DNA of 64,000 nt from Achromobacter xylosoxidans A8 (GCF_000165835.1 NC_014640.1:5642001-5706000), one strand, 5' to 3'; shown: positions 1-9,943, numbered from the stretch's first letter. Made by a program: numbers and translations. The notes: generated from the sequence alone by a model not told the origin.

Positions 1-351
1 GGCCGCGTCCAGGCCAAAGGCGCTGCCGCCGGACAGCACCACCGCGTGCACTTTTTCGACCATGTTCACGGGATTGAGCAGGTCGGTTTCCCGTGTGCCG
101 GGCGCCGCGCCGCGCACGTCGACCCCGGCGGTCGCGCCAGCCTCGGCGATGATGACGGTACAGCCCGTCGGGCGACGCGTGTCGGTGTAGTGCCCCACCC
201 GCAGCCCCGCCACTTGCGTGATGCTGCCGCTGCCCGGCATCAGCCGCGTACCGTCCGCGGCCTGGGCGGGCATTGCGCTTGCCGCCGCCGCGCCTGCGGC
301 CGCCATCATGAAAGCCCGCCTGTTCCATTGCTGTTCCACACCGCTCTCCAT
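1..351 (-). CDS. P1-family (S58) peptidase, N-terminal part
   Basis: The gene leaves the window at base 1, so only the first 117 codons are visible. They begin MESGVEQQWNRRAFMM; the twin arginines followed by an Ala-rich stretch look like a Tat export signal. Next comes GLRVGHYTDTRRPTGCTV, then a segment ending VLSGGSAFGLDAA. Both are typical of the DmpA/NylC-like P1 peptidases, which cleave themselves and act as aminopeptidases or amidases; the self-processing site would lie in the missing part. An AGGA-type ribosome site sits about 8 bases before the ATG. It is divergent from the cystine-type transporter. Family is fairly sure; substrate unknown. Confidence 0.8.
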   Translation of the reverse strand, partial: MESGVEQQWNRRAFMMAAAGAAAASAMPAQAADGTRLMPGSGSITQVAGLRVGHYTDTRRPTGCTVIIAEAGATAGVDVRGAAPGTRETDLLNPVNMVEKVHAVVLSGGSAFGLDAA

Positions 352-545
352 CGAAGTCCTGCCTGGATGAACCCCGGTCGCCGGGCGCCGGGGCATGGGT
401 ATCGCCATATGACTTGCAGCTATATTTTTACTATTCCTTATGCTTTGTGGAAAAATAGACGCGTTGTTAGAGTGCGGCTACGCCGGAGGGCATTGCAGGC
501 ACGGATGCTCTCCACCGAGATATCTGCCATCCGTGGAGCACCGCC

Positions 546-1328
546 ATGAAACTCTTCCGTACGCTGTTCGTCGCCGGCCTGGTCCAGGTCGCCGCCTTGT
601 CCGCGGCCCACGCCCAATCCGGACTGGACCAGATCAAATCCGCCGGCGTTTTCAAGATCGGCACCGAAGGCACCTACGCCCCCTTCACTTTCCACGACGC
701 ATCCGGGCAGCTTACCGGGTTTGACGTGGACATCGGCCGCGCCATCGCCGAACGCCTGGGCGTCAAGGCGCAATTCGTCGAAGGCAAGTGGGACGGCCTG
801 ATCGCCGGCCTGGACGCCAAGCGCTACGACGCGGTGATCAACCAGGTCGGCATCACCGACGCGCGCCGCGCCAAATACGATTTTTCCGATCCCTACATCT
901 CGTCGGCCGCGGTGCTGATCGTGCGCGACGACAACACCAGCATCAAGTCCTTCGACGACCTGAAGGGCAAGAAGTCCGCCAACACGCTGACCAGCAACTT
1001 CGGCAAGCTGGCGCAACAGCACGGCGCGGAAGTGATCGCGGTGCAGGGCTTCAATGAAGCCATCGACCTGCTGACCTCGGGCCGGGTCGAGGCCACGGTG
1101 AACGACAACCTGTCGTTCCTGGACTTCAAGAAGCAGAAGCCCAATGCCAAGGTAAAGATCGCCGCCACCGACAAGACCGCCGAATTCAGCAATTCGGGCG
1201 TGCTGATCCGCAAGGGCAACCCCGAGCTGCAGGCCGCCATCAACAAGGCGCTGGCCGACATCAAGGCGGACGGCACCTACAAGACCATCTCGGTCAAGTA
1301 CTTCGGCACGGACCTGTCGGCGCAATAA
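546..1328 (+). CDS. tcyA: Cystine/amino-acid ABC transporter substrate-binding protein
   Basis: A 260-aa periplasmic solute-binding protein of the polar amino acid family. Residues 1-23 form a signal peptide ending AHA. The mature protein starts with the usual strand (FKIGTEGTYAPFTF), followed by LTGFDVDIGRAIAERLG, KWDGLIAGLDAKRYD and NQVGITDARRAKYDFSDPY. This run closely resembles Bacillus TcyA and E. coli FliY/TcyJ, so L-cystine is the likely ligand, though other polar amino acids cannot be excluded. A GGAG site lies before the ATG. It is followed 15 bases later by the permease and then the ATPase, a complete importer operon. The AT-rich stretch around 405-465 probably carries the promoter. 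Confidence 0.88.
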   Translation: MKLFRTLFVAGLVQVAALSAAHAQSGLDQIKSAGVFKIGTEGTYAPFTFHDASGQLTGFDVDIGRAIAERLGVKAQFVEGKWDGLIAGLDAKRYDAVINQVGITDARRAKYDFSDPYISSAAVLIVRDDNTSIKSFDDLKGKKSANTLTSNFGKLAQQHGAEVIAVQGFNEAIDLLTSGRVEATVNDNLSFLDFKKQKPNAKVKIAATDKTAEFSNSGVLIRKGNPELQAAINKALADIKADGTYKTISVKYFGTDLSAQ

Positions 1329-1343
1329 GCGAGCGGAGCGCAC

Positions 1344-2089
1344 ATGACGCTACCCCCCTGGCTGCAATCCGTCCTGCCCGACTGGCTGCTGGCGCAACTC
1401 GGCAACTGGGCGGTGCCGGCCTGGGTGCAGCTGATGCTGGACTCGTTCTGGCCGCTGCTGCACGCGGGGCTGATGTTCACGGTCCCGCTGACGTTGATGT
1501 CGTTCGCGCTGGGCCTGGCGCTGGCCTTCGTGGTGGCGCTGATCCGCCTGTTCGGCCCCGCGCCGCTGGTGGCCCTGGTGCGCTTCTACGTCTGGCTGAT
1601 CCGCGGCACGCCGTTGCTGGTGCAGCTGTTCGTGATCTTCTACGGCCTGCCCAGCGTCGGCATCGTGCTGGACCCGCTGCCCGCCGCGCTGATCGGCTTC
1701 ACCCTCAACGTCGGCGCGTACAACTCGGAAGTGATACGCGGCGCCATCGAGTCCATCACCAAGGGCCAGTGGGAAGCGGCCTATTCGCTGAGCATGACGC
1801 GGGCGCAGGCGCTGCGCCGGACCATCCTGCCGCAGGCGGCGCGGGTGGCGGTGCCGCCCCTGTCCAACTCCTTCATCGCGCTGGTCAAGGACACCTCGCT
1901 GGCGGCGGTGCTGACCGTGCCCGAGATCTTCCAGGCCGCGCAGCGCATCGCCGCCGTCACCTATGAACCGCTGATCCTGTACACCGAGGCGGCGCTGATC
2001 TACCTGGTGTTCAGCTCCGTCCTGTCCGCCGCGCAGGTCCGCCTGGAACGGCGCTTCGGCCAGCATGCGGTCTTTAACGAGAAAAACCG

Positions 2090-2093
<4 letters not shown>
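1344..2093 (+). CDS. tcyB: Cystine/amino-acid ABC transporter permease
   Basis: A 249-aa inner-membrane permease of the HisM/GlnP type. A short amphipathic start is followed by several hydrophobic helices. The EAA-loop region around residues 140-165 reads EAAYSLSMTRAQALRRTILPQA, matching the contact site for the ATPase in polar amino acid importers. Just before it is IRGTPLLVQLF, typical of the family. Length is normal. The stop codon overlaps the ATPase start by 4 bases (ATGA), so the two are probably translationally coupled. Specificity is inferred from the neighbouring binding protein. Confidence 0.87.
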
Positions 2094-2845
<752 letters not shown>

Positions 2846-2884
2846 GACGGCGGAAGTCCCGCCCGGCCCGCCGCCCGTGCCGCC

Positions 2885-3424
2885 TCAGTTTTCGCTGTCC
2901 GTCACGACATAATCGAACAACGATTCCGGTTCGGCGACGACGACCCGCGCAGCGATGTCGCGCCGCAGCTGGGCGTGGACGCGCTGCGCGTCCGGCGCCG
3001 GATTACCGAGCAAATCAAAGAATTCCGGCGGCAGCACGCCGGGGCGCAGCACGCCCTGGACGCTGCGCGCGCCGCGGCGCAGATGGAAGCTGTACGACTT
3101 GTCCGCGCTGCGGCTGTAGCGCGCTTCGGGCAGCGTCAGGTCCACCGTGTAGCAGCCGCGCGTGACGGCGCGCGTGACGAATTCGAACGCGTCGCGCACG
3201 CCCGGGCCGGGATGCCCGCTGACGACGGACAACTCCTTGCGCGGCGCCGGCACGCCGTCTTGCTCCAGCTTCGGCAACGCGCCGCGCAGGCCCTGGAAGG
3301 TCAGCGCCAGCATGGCCAGCGCCCCATGGCCGTGATAGGCCTGGACGGCGTCGAAACAGATGGGCAGCGGCCCCTCCTCGGCCGTCACGGTCAAGGAGGA
3401 AGCGCGTTGTTCGGGGGTAGTCAT
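2885..3424 (-). CDS. FmdE-like protein of the TonB/ABC uptake cassette
   Basis: A 179-aa soluble protein, last gene of the seven-gene minus-strand cassette. Residues 24-45 contain AYHGHGALAMLALTF. The HGH motif followed by a small/hydrophobic helix, then a segment with GPGVRDAFEFVTRA and a later YSFHLRRG, resembles FmdE, the formylmethanofuran dehydrogenase subunit E family, whose N-terminal HGH contributes to a metal site. The Cys that usually follows HGH in FmdE is absent. No methanofuran pathway is visible here, so a role in handling an imported metal or metallophore is inference. The ATG has a GGAGAT site upstream. The family call is from memory of motifs and is moderate. Confidence 0.5.
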   Translation of the reverse strand: MTTPEQRASSLTVTAEEGPLPICFDAVQAYHGHGALAMLALTFQGLRGALPKLEQDGVPAPRKELSVVSGHPGPGVRDAFEFVTRAVTRGCYTVDLTLPEARYSRSADKSYSFHLRRGARSVQGVLRPGVLPPEFFDLLGNPAPDAQRVHAQLRRDIAARVVVAEPESLFDYVVTDSEN

Positions 3425-3538
3425 GGAATATCTCCGTGTCGTGCGCGGTCACGGACCGCCGCCATGGCGGCCCGCTGGCGCAAAGATGGGTCTAGGGTTG
3501 AAGGACGCGCCAGGGCGCGCCCAGGTGGGCTGGCGAAT

Positions 3539-5698
3539 TCAGAAGCGCGTGCGCAGCGTCAGGCTGAAGCTGCGGCCGGGTTCCAGCAGCGGATTCAGAT
3601 CGGTCATGGCATAGGCCACGTTGGATGAGGTCGCCGCCGTGCGGTAGGCGCGGTCGAACAGGTTGTTCACGCCCAGCACGACCTGCGTATTGCCGGCCTG
3701 CGGCAGCCCCAGGCGATCCAGCTGGAACTGGGCGTACAGGTTCACGACACCGAAGCCCGCAGCCGGATATTCGGTGCGCTCGGCGTAGCGGCTCTGGCCC
3801 TTGGCCCACTGCAGTTCGCCGCTGAGCGCATAGGCTTCGTTGGGGCTCATGTATTGCACGCCCAGCAGGCCGCTGAAGGGCGCGATCGATTGCAGCGGCG
3901 TGTCCGTCGTGCGGTTGGTGCCGTGCAGGTAGCTGGCGTTGCCGTACAGATTGACCTCGCGGCTCAGCTGCCAGCGCCAATCCAGCTCCAGTCCCTGGAT
4001 CCGCGCCCGGCCGACGTTGCGGCGCTGCGTGGCGGGCAGGCCCTCATAAGAGGTGGTGACGTTCTCCAGGAAGTCGCTGTAGTTGCTGCGGAAGGCGGTC
4101 AGGCCGACAGTGGCCTGCTCAAAGTGCAGCCGGGTGCCGGCTTCCACGGTGACGCCGCGTTCCGGCTTCAGGCCGGGGTTCGGAATGGTGTAGCTGGTTC
4201 CGGTATAGCCGCTGCTGAACATTTCCGAGGTCCACGGCATGCGGAACGAGCTGCCCACGCTGCCCAGCAATTCGACCACCTCGGTAGCGCGGTAGGCCAG
4301 CCCCAGGCTGCCGGTGGTGGCGGTTTCGGTGCTGTTCTGCGCGGCGCGGAACGCGGGCAGCAGATTGGGCGAGGGCAAGGGCTCCAGCCCCACGTCGGAC
4401 TTGAACCAGTCGAAGCGGCCGCCTGCCGTAACGGTCCATTTCGGCGCGGGCTTCCATTCCGTGGTCAGGAATGCGCCGACGTTGGTCTGGTACTGGTCAG
4501 GGCCCGTCTTGGCATAGGACGTGCTGGTGGTCGTGGTGGTGCCGTTGGGGCGGCGCACGGTGATGTCGCTGCGCGATTCTGATCCGGGACGGCGTTCGTG
4601 CATGAAGTCCAGGCCGAAGGTCGTGTTGGTGTCGGCCCAGGGCACCGTTGCCGCAACGTTGCCGCCCCACACCACCGGCCCGATCACATTGCTGCGCGCA
4701 TCCACCACGCGCGCCGGATTGGTCTGGTTGTGCGTGGCCATGACGGTGCCGAACTCGTTCACATAGACGCTGGCCTTGAGCGCGCTGATGACGCCATCGA
4801 ACTCGCCGCTGTAGGCCAGCCTGCCCTGCTTGACCTTGAGCGGGTCGCGGCGGCTGTAGCTCAAGGGATATTGCGGCACCGTGCCGGCCGCGCCGTCCTT
4901 CACATAGGCCACGCGCGCGCTGGCCTCGATGCGCTGGCGCGCGTCGGGCATATAGCCCAGCACGATGCCGCCGCCCGCGCCGCGGAAGTCGCTGTTGGGC
5001 ACTTCGCCCGCCGCGCTGTCGTAATTGCTGGCGCGGCGTCCGGTGGCGTAGACGCGCAGGTCGAAGCCGTCGCCGGCGCCTTCCAGCGCCACATTGCTCT
5101 GCACGCCATCGCCGTTGGTGTTGTACGTGACCGAGGCTTCGCCGCCATTCAACCCGAAGGGCTGGCTCAGATTGCCATGCGCCCGCTTGGTGACGAAGTT
5201 GACCAGTCCGCCCAGGCCGTCGCTGCCGAAACGCGAGGAGTTCGGCCCGCGCACCACCTCGACCTGTTCGATCTCGGTCGGGCTGATGAGCATGAACTGC
5301 AAGGTGTTGCGGCCGCGGAAGCGGTCGCCGTCGATGAACATCGGCACCCGCATGTCGTTGGTATTGAGTCCGCGCAGGAACAGCGTGCCGGCGATGCCGC
5401 CGCTACGGCTGACGGTGGCGTTGGGCACGCGGCCCAGCAGGTCCAGCGTGCTCATCGTGTTCAGCCGATCGATGTCCTGGCTGTCGACCACGCTGACGGC
5501 TTGCGTGACGTTATGATCGATCGAGGCGGCGGGCGGCGTGGCCCCCATGGGTCGCAGGCGGCCGTCATCGGGCTGGCCGTCGGCCGTGACCTGGATCGAC
5601 GGCAATTGCGGTACGTCGGCCGCGGCGCTGGGCGCGGCGATGGCGGCGGTCAGCAGTCCGGCGCCGACCAAGGGGGCATAAAGATAGGAGCGTTGCAT
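3539..5698 (-). CDS. TonB-dependent outer-membrane receptor
   Basis: About 719 aa from the ATG at 5698 (an in-frame TTG at 5722 is the alternative; neither has a clear ribosome site). A signal peptide ends near AAPSAAA. The plug domain follows, with SVVDSQDIDRLNTMSTLDLLGRVP, a RGLNTNDMRVP segment, and EIEQVEVVRGPNSSRFGSDGLGG. The barrel carries the usual NLFDRAY-type segment near the end and closes with LTLRTRF, a terminal Phe as recognised by the BAM machinery. There is no N-terminal STN signalling domain. Because it lies between the amidotransferase-like genes and the FmdE-like gene downstream of an ABC importer, it probably brings the cassette's substrate across the outer membrane. The ligand is unknown; a haem- or siderophore-like metal complex is inferred from the Fur-like site at 9944. 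Confidence 0.85.
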   Translation of the reverse strand: MQRSYLYAPLVGAGLLTAAIAAPSAAADVPQLPSIQVTADGQPDDGRLRPMGATPPAASIDHNVTQAVSVVDSQDIDRLNTMSTLDLLGRVPNATVSRSGGIAGTLFLRGLNTNDMRVPMFIDGDRFRGRNTLQFMLISPTEIEQVEVVRGPNSSRFGSDGLGGLVNFVTKRAHGNLSQPFGLNGGEASVTYNTNGDGVQSNVALEGAGDGFDLRVYATGRRASNYDSAAGEVPNSDFRGAGGGIVLGYMPDARQRIEASARVAYVKDGAAGTVPQYPLSYSRRDPLKVKQGRLAYSGEFDGVISALKASVYVNEFGTVMATHNQTNPARVVDARSNVIGPVVWGGNVAATVPWADTNTTFGLDFMHERRPGSESRSDITVRRPNGTTTTTSTSYAKTGPDQYQTNVGAFLTTEWKPAPKWTVTAGGRFDWFKSDVGLEPLPSPNLLPAFRAAQNSTETATTGSLGLAYRATEVVELLGSVGSSFRMPWTSEMFSSGYTGTSYTIPNPGLKPERGVTVEAGTRLHFEQATVGLTAFRSNYSDFLENVTTSYEGLPATQRRNVGRARIQGLELDWRWQLSREVNLYGNASYLHGTNRTTDTPLQSIAPFSGLLGVQYMSPNEAYALSGELQWAKGQSRYAERTEYPAAGFGVVNLYAQFQLDRLGLPQAGNTQVVLGVNNLFDRAYRTAATSSNVAYAMTDLNPLLEPGRSFSLTLRTRF

Positions 5699-5753
5699 AC
5701 ATGCACACAAGAGAGGGGGCAAAATCGGAATGGGCGCGGCGGTCCGCGCCTCG

Positions 5754-6404
5754 TCAGGCGGGAGGCAGGTCTTGATCGATGGCCGGCGTGGAATCCCTCA
5801 GCCAGGGCAGGAAGCCGCGCAGGAACCGGCTGGAAGCGGGCATGAAGTAGCTGCCGTGGTGATACATCGGGTCCAGCGAGGTCACGATCAGGCGACCCGG
5901 CGTGCTGTGCCTGTCCTCGTACAGCACCGATCCAGCGCCGGCCTTGTCGATCAAGGACAGCGCGCCTGGCGGCGGTTCGAAGGAGCCGTGCTGGTGCCAG
6001 GTAGCGTCGGCCAGCGTCAGGGTGCTGAACAGCGGATGCGCGGGCGCCGCCAGGCGCAGGCCGGAATCGGCGCCCGGCTCTTTCCACCACCAGAAATTCA
6101 CTTCGGACGGGGTCCAGCGCACGCCGTCCAGCCAGCGCTCGGAATGGGTTTCGCCCATGGCGACCAGGGTCTTGCCGGCGGCCAGGAAGCGGCGCCAGAG
6201 ATCGCGGTGCGGTACCAGCAGATCCGGATTGCTGCGGCACGACACGATCAGCGCGTCGCAGCCCCGCAGCGCGGCCTCGTCCAGGTCGCGGAGGTATATC
6301 GTCCGGTCGATGTGAGGCATCAGCTCCGGCGTACGGAAGGTGCGATGGTGGTAGTAGGTGCCGGCGTCCAGCGCCGCGATCACGGGGGTGCGTCCTGCGG
6401 TCAT
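5754..6404 (-). CDS. Class-I amidotransferase-fold protein B of uptake cassette
   Basis: A 216-aa soluble protein starting MTAGRTPVIAALDAGTYY, its ATG overlapping the upstream gene's stop by 4 bases. The middle reads GCDALIVSCRSNPDLL, then FLAAGKTLVAMGETH, then W-rich sequence and HPLFSTL, ending with a strand-rich half. The layout matches the preceding protein (6401-7006) segment by segment: an ALLV/ALIV strand, a helix, TLVF/TLVA at the would-be nucleophile turn, HPVF/HPLF, and RLLV/RLIV. That suggests ancient paralogues. A Cys lies in the second strand (VSC), but no canonical GxCxG nucleophile elbow is present. Enzymatic role unknown; the context ties it to metal or ligand uptake. Confidence 0.5.
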   Translation of the reverse strand: MTAGRTPVIAALDAGTYYHHRTFRTPELMPHIDRTIYLRDLDEAALRGCDALIVSCRSNPDLLVPHRDLWRRFLAAGKTLVAMGETHSERWLDGVRWTPSEVNFWWWKEPGADSGLRLAAPAHPLFSTLTLADATWHQHGSFEPPPGALSLIDKAGAGSVLYEDRHSTPGRLIVTSLDPMYHHGSYFMPASSRFLRGFLPWLRDSTPAIDQDLPPA

Positions 6405-7006
6405 GCCGCGTCTCCGTGCAGCCAGTCGAACAGTTGGGGAACGATGCGGCCGGCGCTGTCGGCGCTGCCGGCGTACATCCACAGGTCATTGCCGGAATGG
6501 ACCAGCAGGCGTCCGCCTCCTGGCAGGGCCAGGACCCAGTCGATGGGCTGGGCATCGGGACCCAGCGTGTTGAGTACCTGCGCGCCGTCCGGCGCGGGAT
6601 TGCCGCCGCGCGCATAGAAACCCGCCACGCCGCGCCGGAACGTCAGGTGTTCGGGGTCCACGCCGTCGAACACCGGATGGGACGCTGCACGCTGCACCCG
6701 CAGGCCCGCGATGCCTGCGCCGGATCCCGGCACGAAGGGCGCCAGCCAGCGCAGGAAGGGATAGGCGACATGGCCGTTGAAGACCAGCGTGCCGCCCGCT
6801 TCCAGATAGGCTTCCAGGAGCGCGCTGTGCTCCAGCAAGTAGCGCTGGTCGGTGTGCGCCGGGACCAACAGCGCGCGGTAGCCGGAAAGATCGCGTTCAT
6901 GCAGCTGATACAGCGGCAGGCAGGCGGCGCGCGGCGCGGCGCCGCCAGTCAGCGCGGCAGGGCCGTCACCGGTCCAGTTGTTCAGGTAGGCAATGGTGTT
7001 TTTCAT
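6401..7006 (-). CDS. Class-I amidotransferase-fold (ThuA/GATase1-like) protein A
   Basis: A 201-aa soluble protein with no signal peptide. It starts MKNTIAYLNNWTG and continues YRALLVPAHTDQRYL, then AYLEAGGTLVFNGHVAYPFL. This is the alternating strand/helix pattern of ThuA- and GATase1-like folds, where the turn after TLVF normally holds the catalytic Cys. Here that turn reads NGHVAY with no Cys, so ordinary glutaminase or protease chemistry is unlikely. It starts 3 bases after the ABC ATPase stop and is coupled to its paralogue through an ATGA overlap. A ligand-processing or ligand-binding role in the cytoplasm is a guess from the operon. Confidence 0.5.
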   Translation of the reverse strand: MKNTIAYLNNWTGDGPAALTGGAAPRAACLPLYQLHERDLSGYRALLVPAHTDQRYLLEHSALLEAYLEAGGTLVFNGHVAYPFLRWLAPFVPGSGAGIAGLRVQRAASHPVFDGVDPEHLTFRRGVAGFYARGGNPAPDGAQVLNTLGPDAQPIDWVLALPGGGRLLVHSGNDLWMYAGSADSAGRIVPQLFDWLHGDAA

Positions 7007-7009
7007 GGT

Positions 7010-7747
7010 TCAACGGAAAACAGGGATCACGCCCAGGATGTCGCCGGCTTCGCCGCGCAAGGTGGCCACGCGCACCGGCAGGCCGTACAGGCGGCTCAGG
7101 CGTTCGTCGACGCACATGGCGGAGGTCGGACCGGTTTCGCAGACATCGGCATGCATGAGCAGGGTCTGGTCGGCGATGTGCTGCGCGTGCTGCGGCTGGT
7201 GCGTGGTGAAGACCACGGCCAGGCCCTGTTCGCGCGCCAGCCGGCGCAGCAACGACAGGACCACGTCCTGATTGCGCAGGTCCAGGGCGGCCGCGGGCTC
7301 GTCCAGGATGATCATGGGACTGGCGCTGGCCATGGCGCGCGCGATGCAGGCCAGTTGCTGTTCGCCGCCGCTCAAGGCGTGGAAGGGACGGTCCGCCAGA
7401 TGCGCCAAGCCAACTTCGCCCAGACATTCGCGGGCGATGCGCCAGTCGTGCGCGCCGGGCGATGCGTACCAGCGCAGATGGCGCGCGCGGCCCATGCTGA
7501 CCATGGTCAGCACGTCATAGGCATAGAGCGTGTCGCTGCGCTGGGGCACATAGGCAGCGTGGCCCTGCAGACGGACGCTGCCCGCGGCAGGCGCGTTCAG
7601 TCCGAGAATGGTGCGCAGCAGCGTGGTCTTGCCGCGCCCGTTCGGTCCCAGCACCGCCAGGATCTGTCCGGCGGACAGGCTTAGCGACAGATCGCTCAAG
7701 AGGCGGCGGCCGCCGGCCTGCACGGCCAATTGCTTCAGCTCAAGCAT
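7010..7747 (-). CDS. Iron-chelate/cobalamin-type ABC transporter ATPase
   Basis: A 245-aa ATPase of the FecE/BtuD/FhuC group. It contains Walker A GPNGRGKTT around residue 34, the signature LSGGEQQ, Walker B MIILDEPAAALD and the switch His in FTTHQPQHA. The YVPQRSDTLYAYDVLTMV stretch is the Q-loop region typical of metal-chelate importers. It overlaps the upstream permease by 8 bases and is followed 3 bases later by the first amidotransferase-like gene. It should power import by the permease at 7740-8825. Substrate is not readable from the ATPase. Confidence 0.85.
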   Translation of the reverse strand: MLELKQLAVQAGGRRLLSDLSLSLSAGQILAVLGPNGRGKTTLLRTILGLNAPAAGSVRLQGHAAYVPQRSDTLYAYDVLTMVSMGRARHLRWYASPGAHDWRIARECLGEVGLAHLADRPFHALSGGEQQLACIARAMASASPMIILDEPAAALDLRNQDVVLSLLRRLAREQGLAVVFTTHQPQHAQHIADQTLLMHADVCETGPTSAMCVDERLSRLYGLPVRVATLRGEAGDILGVIPVFR

Positions 7748-8825
7748 GCTGCGCTCCCCCGCGCTGGGCGCGGCGCAACAGCCATGCGAACAGCGGCGCG
7801 CCGATCAGCGCGGTAATCACGCCCAGCGGAATCTCGGCGCTGGTGGCGCTGCGGGCCACGGTATCGACCCACACCATGTAGGTGCCGCCTATCAGGGCGC
7901 TGGCGGGCAGCAGCACCCGGTGGTCGGGACCGACCAGCATGCGCGCGATGTGCGGCACCACCAGCCCTACCCAACCCACGGTGCCCGATACGGCCACGCT
8001 GGCCGAGACCACCAGCGTGGCGCAGCCCAGCAGCAGCCAGCGCAAGGGCTCGACGGCAATGCCCATGGCGCTGGCCTGCTCGTCGCCCAGCGACAGCACA
8101 TTGATGCGGAAGCGCAGCGCGTACAGCAGCGCCATGCCGGCCACGACGGGCGGCACGGCCGCCGCCAGCTTGGTATAGGTTGCGGTGGCGAAACTGCCCA
8201 TCAGCCAGAACACGATGGCCGGCAGGCTGTCATTCGGATCGGCGAAGTAGGTGGTCAGCGAGATCAGCGCGGAAAAAAAGGCGCTGGTCACCACGCCCGC
8301 CAGCACCAGCATCAGAATGGTCGTGCGGCCGTTGGCGCGGCTCAGCAGATAGACGATGGCCACCGCCAGCAAGCCGCCGGCGAACGCCAGGCCCAGCGTC
8401 GCCCACAGCGACGAGAACAGCAGGATCGCCGCGCAGCCGCCAAATGCGGCGCCCGAGGAAATGCCCAGGATCTGCGGACCGACCAGCGGATTGCGAAAGG
8501 CGCCCTGCAACGCCGCACCGCACATGGCCAGGCTGGATCCTGCGAGCACCGCCAGCAGCACCCGCGGCAAGCGCACCTGCAAGACCACGCGATGCTCCGT
8601 GGCGCTGACCGACGGCAGCCAGGCCGCCAAACCGTCCGGCAAGGCGAGCCCGGCCAGGACGCTGGACACCTGCGACAGCGCGAGCGGATAGCGGCCGACG
8701 CAGAGCGCCGCCAGCACGGAAAGCGGCAGCGCCAGCGCCATCAGCAGCCACGGCCACGACCATGCGCCCTGGCGCGTGGGCACCGCCCTGCCCGGCGCGC
8801 GCGCCGTTTCAACGGAAGCGTTCAT
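7740..8825 (-). CDS. FecCD-family ABC transporter permease
   Basis: A 361-aa polytopic inner-membrane protein with about ten hydrophobic segments, normal for the FecC/FecD/BtuC/FhuB class. Landmarks are RLPRVLLAVLAGSSLAMCGAA near the second helix, NPLVGPQILGISSGAAFG, and VGLVVPHIARMLVGPDHRVLLP towards the C-terminus, the loop that contacts the ATPase. Only one permease gene is present, so it would work as a homodimer. It overlaps the binding-protein gene by 17 bases and the ATPase gene by 8 bases. The gene order (binding protein, permease, ATPase) is standard for siderophore and cobalamin importers. Confidence 0.88.
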   Translation of the reverse strand: MNASVETARAPGRAVPTRQGAWSWPWLLMALALPLSVLAALCVGRYPLALSQVSSVLAGLALPDGLAAWLPSVSATEHRVVLQVRLPRVLLAVLAGSSLAMCGAALQGAFRNPLVGPQILGISSGAAFGGCAAILLFSSLWATLGLAFAGGLLAVAIVYLLSRANGRTTILMLVLAGVVTSAFFSALISLTTYFADPNDSLPAIVFWLMGSFATATYTKLAAAVPPVVAGMALLYALRFRINVLSLGDEQASAMGIAVEPLRWLLLGCATLVVSASVAVSGTVGWVGLVVPHIARMLVGPDHRVLLPASALIGGTYMVWVDTVARSATSAEIPLGVITALIGAPLFAWLLRRAQRGGAQHA

Positions 8826-9879
8826 AGCCCGCGGCCCCTTGATTCATTTTCAGGCGCAGCACCGCGTCGATCTCGTCCGCGCCCGGCTGATAGCCATAGA
8901 GTTCGCCGTAGGCCCGGGCGATGTTGTCCCGCAAGGGCCAGGAGAATTTTTCCGGATGCAGCAGCAGGCTCAGCCACTGCCAATACAAGGGCGATTCCTG
9001 GCTGGGGGGATCCCACAGATAGCCGCCCAGCGGCACCTTGTAGACGCGGCGTTCGCGCACGGCGGGTATGTCGGCGAACAGCGGGTCGCGGTACAAGGTT
9101 TCCGGCGTCAACCCCGGTTCAAAGTTGTTCAGCAGGATCACCTCGGGCGCCCAGGCCATGATCTGTTCGATGTTCACGGTCTGGCCGCTGGCAATGGATG
9201 CGGAGACGTTGCGTCCGCCCGCCAGCGTGATGTCATCCTCGAAGCTGGTGTTGCCGCCCGCGGCGCGCAGCTGCGGCGCATGGCGCGACAGGTACAGCAC
9301 GCCTGGCCGCTGGCCGGCCGGGATGGCATCCGTGACGGCGCGGATCTCCGCCCGCACTTGATCGCGCCAGCGCAACTGCGCTTGCGCGCGGGCCTCCTGG
9401 CCCAGCGACAGGCCGATCAGGCGTATCCATTCGCGGGTGCGGTCCTCGGTGCCGTACACCAGCGCCGCGGTCGGCAGCCCGGCATTGCGCAGGGGTGCGA
9501 GCAGGTCGTCGCCCATATGCCCCCATTGCCACACCAGGTCGGGCTGCATCTGCAGCAGCGTTTCCACATTGGGCACGAAACCGGAACGGGTGATGTCCGT
9601 GCGCACCGCCGCCGTGGCCGGGAAGATCCGCGCCAGCAACCCGTCCTTCATCAGGCCGTAGGCGCTGGGATGCATGCCAGCCAGGTGCTCCGCGCCCCCG
9701 TCCAGCGAGATCAACAGCGATCCGGCGGGCATGGGCAGGGTCACCGCGCGCTGCGTCGGGGCGGGCAGGCTGACGGCATTGCCCAGCATGTCCTTGAACA
9801 CGATGGGCGTCGCGCCGGCGGCGGACGACAAGAGAGCGCCTGCCGCCACGGCGGCGCGGAAATACGCTGAGAAAGTCAT
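8809..9879 (-). CDS. Periplasmic metal-chelate-type binding protein
   Basis: About 356 aa from the ATG at 9879; a GTG at 9942 would add 21 residues but starts against the Fur-like site, so the shorter start is preferred. A signal peptide ends near SSAAGA. The first half reads PIVFKDMLGNAVSLPAPTQRAVTLP, the usual opening of class III (BtuF/FecB) binding proteins. It continues with SGFVPNVETLLQMQPDLVW and, in the second lobe, NIEQIMAWAPEVILLNN, both family hallmarks. It is the first gene of the cassette running to 2885. Ligand unknown; a chelated metal is likely by family and by the candidate Fur operator. Confidence 0.85.
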   Translation of the reverse strand: MTFSAYFRAAVAAGALLSSAAGATPIVFKDMLGNAVSLPAPTQRAVTLPMPAGSLLISLDGGAEHLAGMHPSAYGLMKDGLLARIFPATAAVRTDITRSGFVPNVETLLQMQPDLVWQWGHMGDDLLAPLRNAGLPTAALVYGTEDRTREWIRLIGLSLGQEARAQAQLRWRDQVRAEIRAVTDAIPAGQRPGVLYLSRHAPQLRAAGGNTSFEDDITLAGGRNVSASIASGQTVNIEQIMAWAPEVILLNNFEPGLTPETLYRDPLFADIPAVRERRVYKVPLGGYLWDPPSQESPLYWQWLSLLLHPEKFSWPLRDNIARAYGELYGYQPGADEIDAVLRLKMNQGAAGYERFR

Positions 9880-9943
9880 GTGGGAGCTGGTTGCGCCGCT
9901 CGGCCCCGCCGTTGGCGACGGTCCGCGCAGTGGTACGATCACA

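Noticed and set aside
4598..5845. A 415-codon open frame antisense to the TonB receptor
   Set aside because: No start signal or domain. It is the complement of a well-supported receptor gene.
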